A stretch of DNA of 5,851 nt, taken from Tychonema litorale BBK16 (GTDB taxonomy: Bacteria; Cyanobacteriota; Cyanobacteriia; Cyanobacteriales; Microcoleaceae). The position numbers were made by a program, and so were the translations under genes. Shown piece after piece: positions 5,799 to 5,851 of the stretch; position 1 is the stretch's first letter; each line of letters begins with the position of its first letter. The DNA lies in NCBI RefSeq assembly GCF_021648855.1, contig NZ_JAKJHX010000013.1:57798-63648 (forward strand). Direction: 5' to 3'. The notes below the pieces were generated by a model. It did not search any database, was not told the origin of the DNA, and worked only from the letters and a program-made list of their open reading frames with translations.

Positions 5799-5851
5799 GG
5801 GCATGGGGCATGGGGCATGGGGCATGGGGCATGGGGCATGGGGCATGGGGC
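5799..5851 (-). repeat. Perfect heptamer array (GGGCATG, or ATGCCCC on the coding strand) upstream of pilC
   Basis: Seven identical copies of GGGCATG plus four more bases reach the window edge, so the true length is unknown. Read on the pilC coding strand the unit is ATGCCCC, which fits the ATNCCCM family seen at 1925-2064 and has the same orientation relative to its downstream gene. The array ends 46 bases before the pilC start. Perfect identity between copies suggests recent expansion by slippage or active homogenisation. Confidence 0.92.

Overview
The window looks like chromosomal DNA from a cyanobacterium, probably a filamentous one. The signs are scattered GCGATCGC (HIP1) octamers, three arrays of tandem heptamers between genes, a double-hairpin dispersed repeat of the type that gives the 'RQDACST / GTGILPV' peptides in cyanobacterial annotations, and proteins with a clear cyanobacterial character. 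These are a DUF4114 surface-type protein, a saccharopine dehydrogenase-like oxidoreductase, a Uma2-type remnant and the type IV pilus protein PilC. The genus cannot be fixed from the sequence alone.

Layout. Positions 1-1410 (minus) hold the first 470 codons of a gene that leaves the window at its left edge. Its product has a pre-peptidase C-terminal (PPC)-like domain, a DUF4114 domain, an Ig-like domain and the start of a Pro-Thr linker, which is encoded by a 36-bp tandem repeat. A 712-bp divergent gap (1411-2122) follows, with possible promoter elements, a short dyad, a 10-bp repeat and an array of exactly 20 in-phase heptamers. Two plus-strand genes come next: a small four-helix membrane protein (2123-2539) and a Rossmann-fold oxidoreductase (2619-3635). 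The gap after them is convergent and holds a palindromic double-hairpin repeat (3679-3741) abutting a 41-codon N-terminal remnant of a Uma2-family gene (3751-3873, minus). The rest is minus strand: an unrecognised 204-residue protein with an acidic tail (3943-4557), a heptamer array (4577-4618), pilC (4625-5752), and a third heptamer array reaching the right edge.

How the genes relate. pilC and the 204-residue gene run the same way, 67 bp apart, and may share a transcript. Cyanobacterial pilC often follows pilB and pilT, which would lie beyond the right edge here. The membrane protein and the oxidoreductase may also be co-transcribed (79-bp gap), though nothing links their functions. Heptamer arrays lie just upstream of three of the five intact or edge-truncated genes. 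I see no phage, CRISPR, tRNA, rRNA or toxin-antitoxin system. The most notable points are the compensatory base change in the double hairpin, the Uma2 fragment ending at that element, and heptamers of one family in the same orientation upstream of two unrelated genes. No convincing new multi-gene system is visible.
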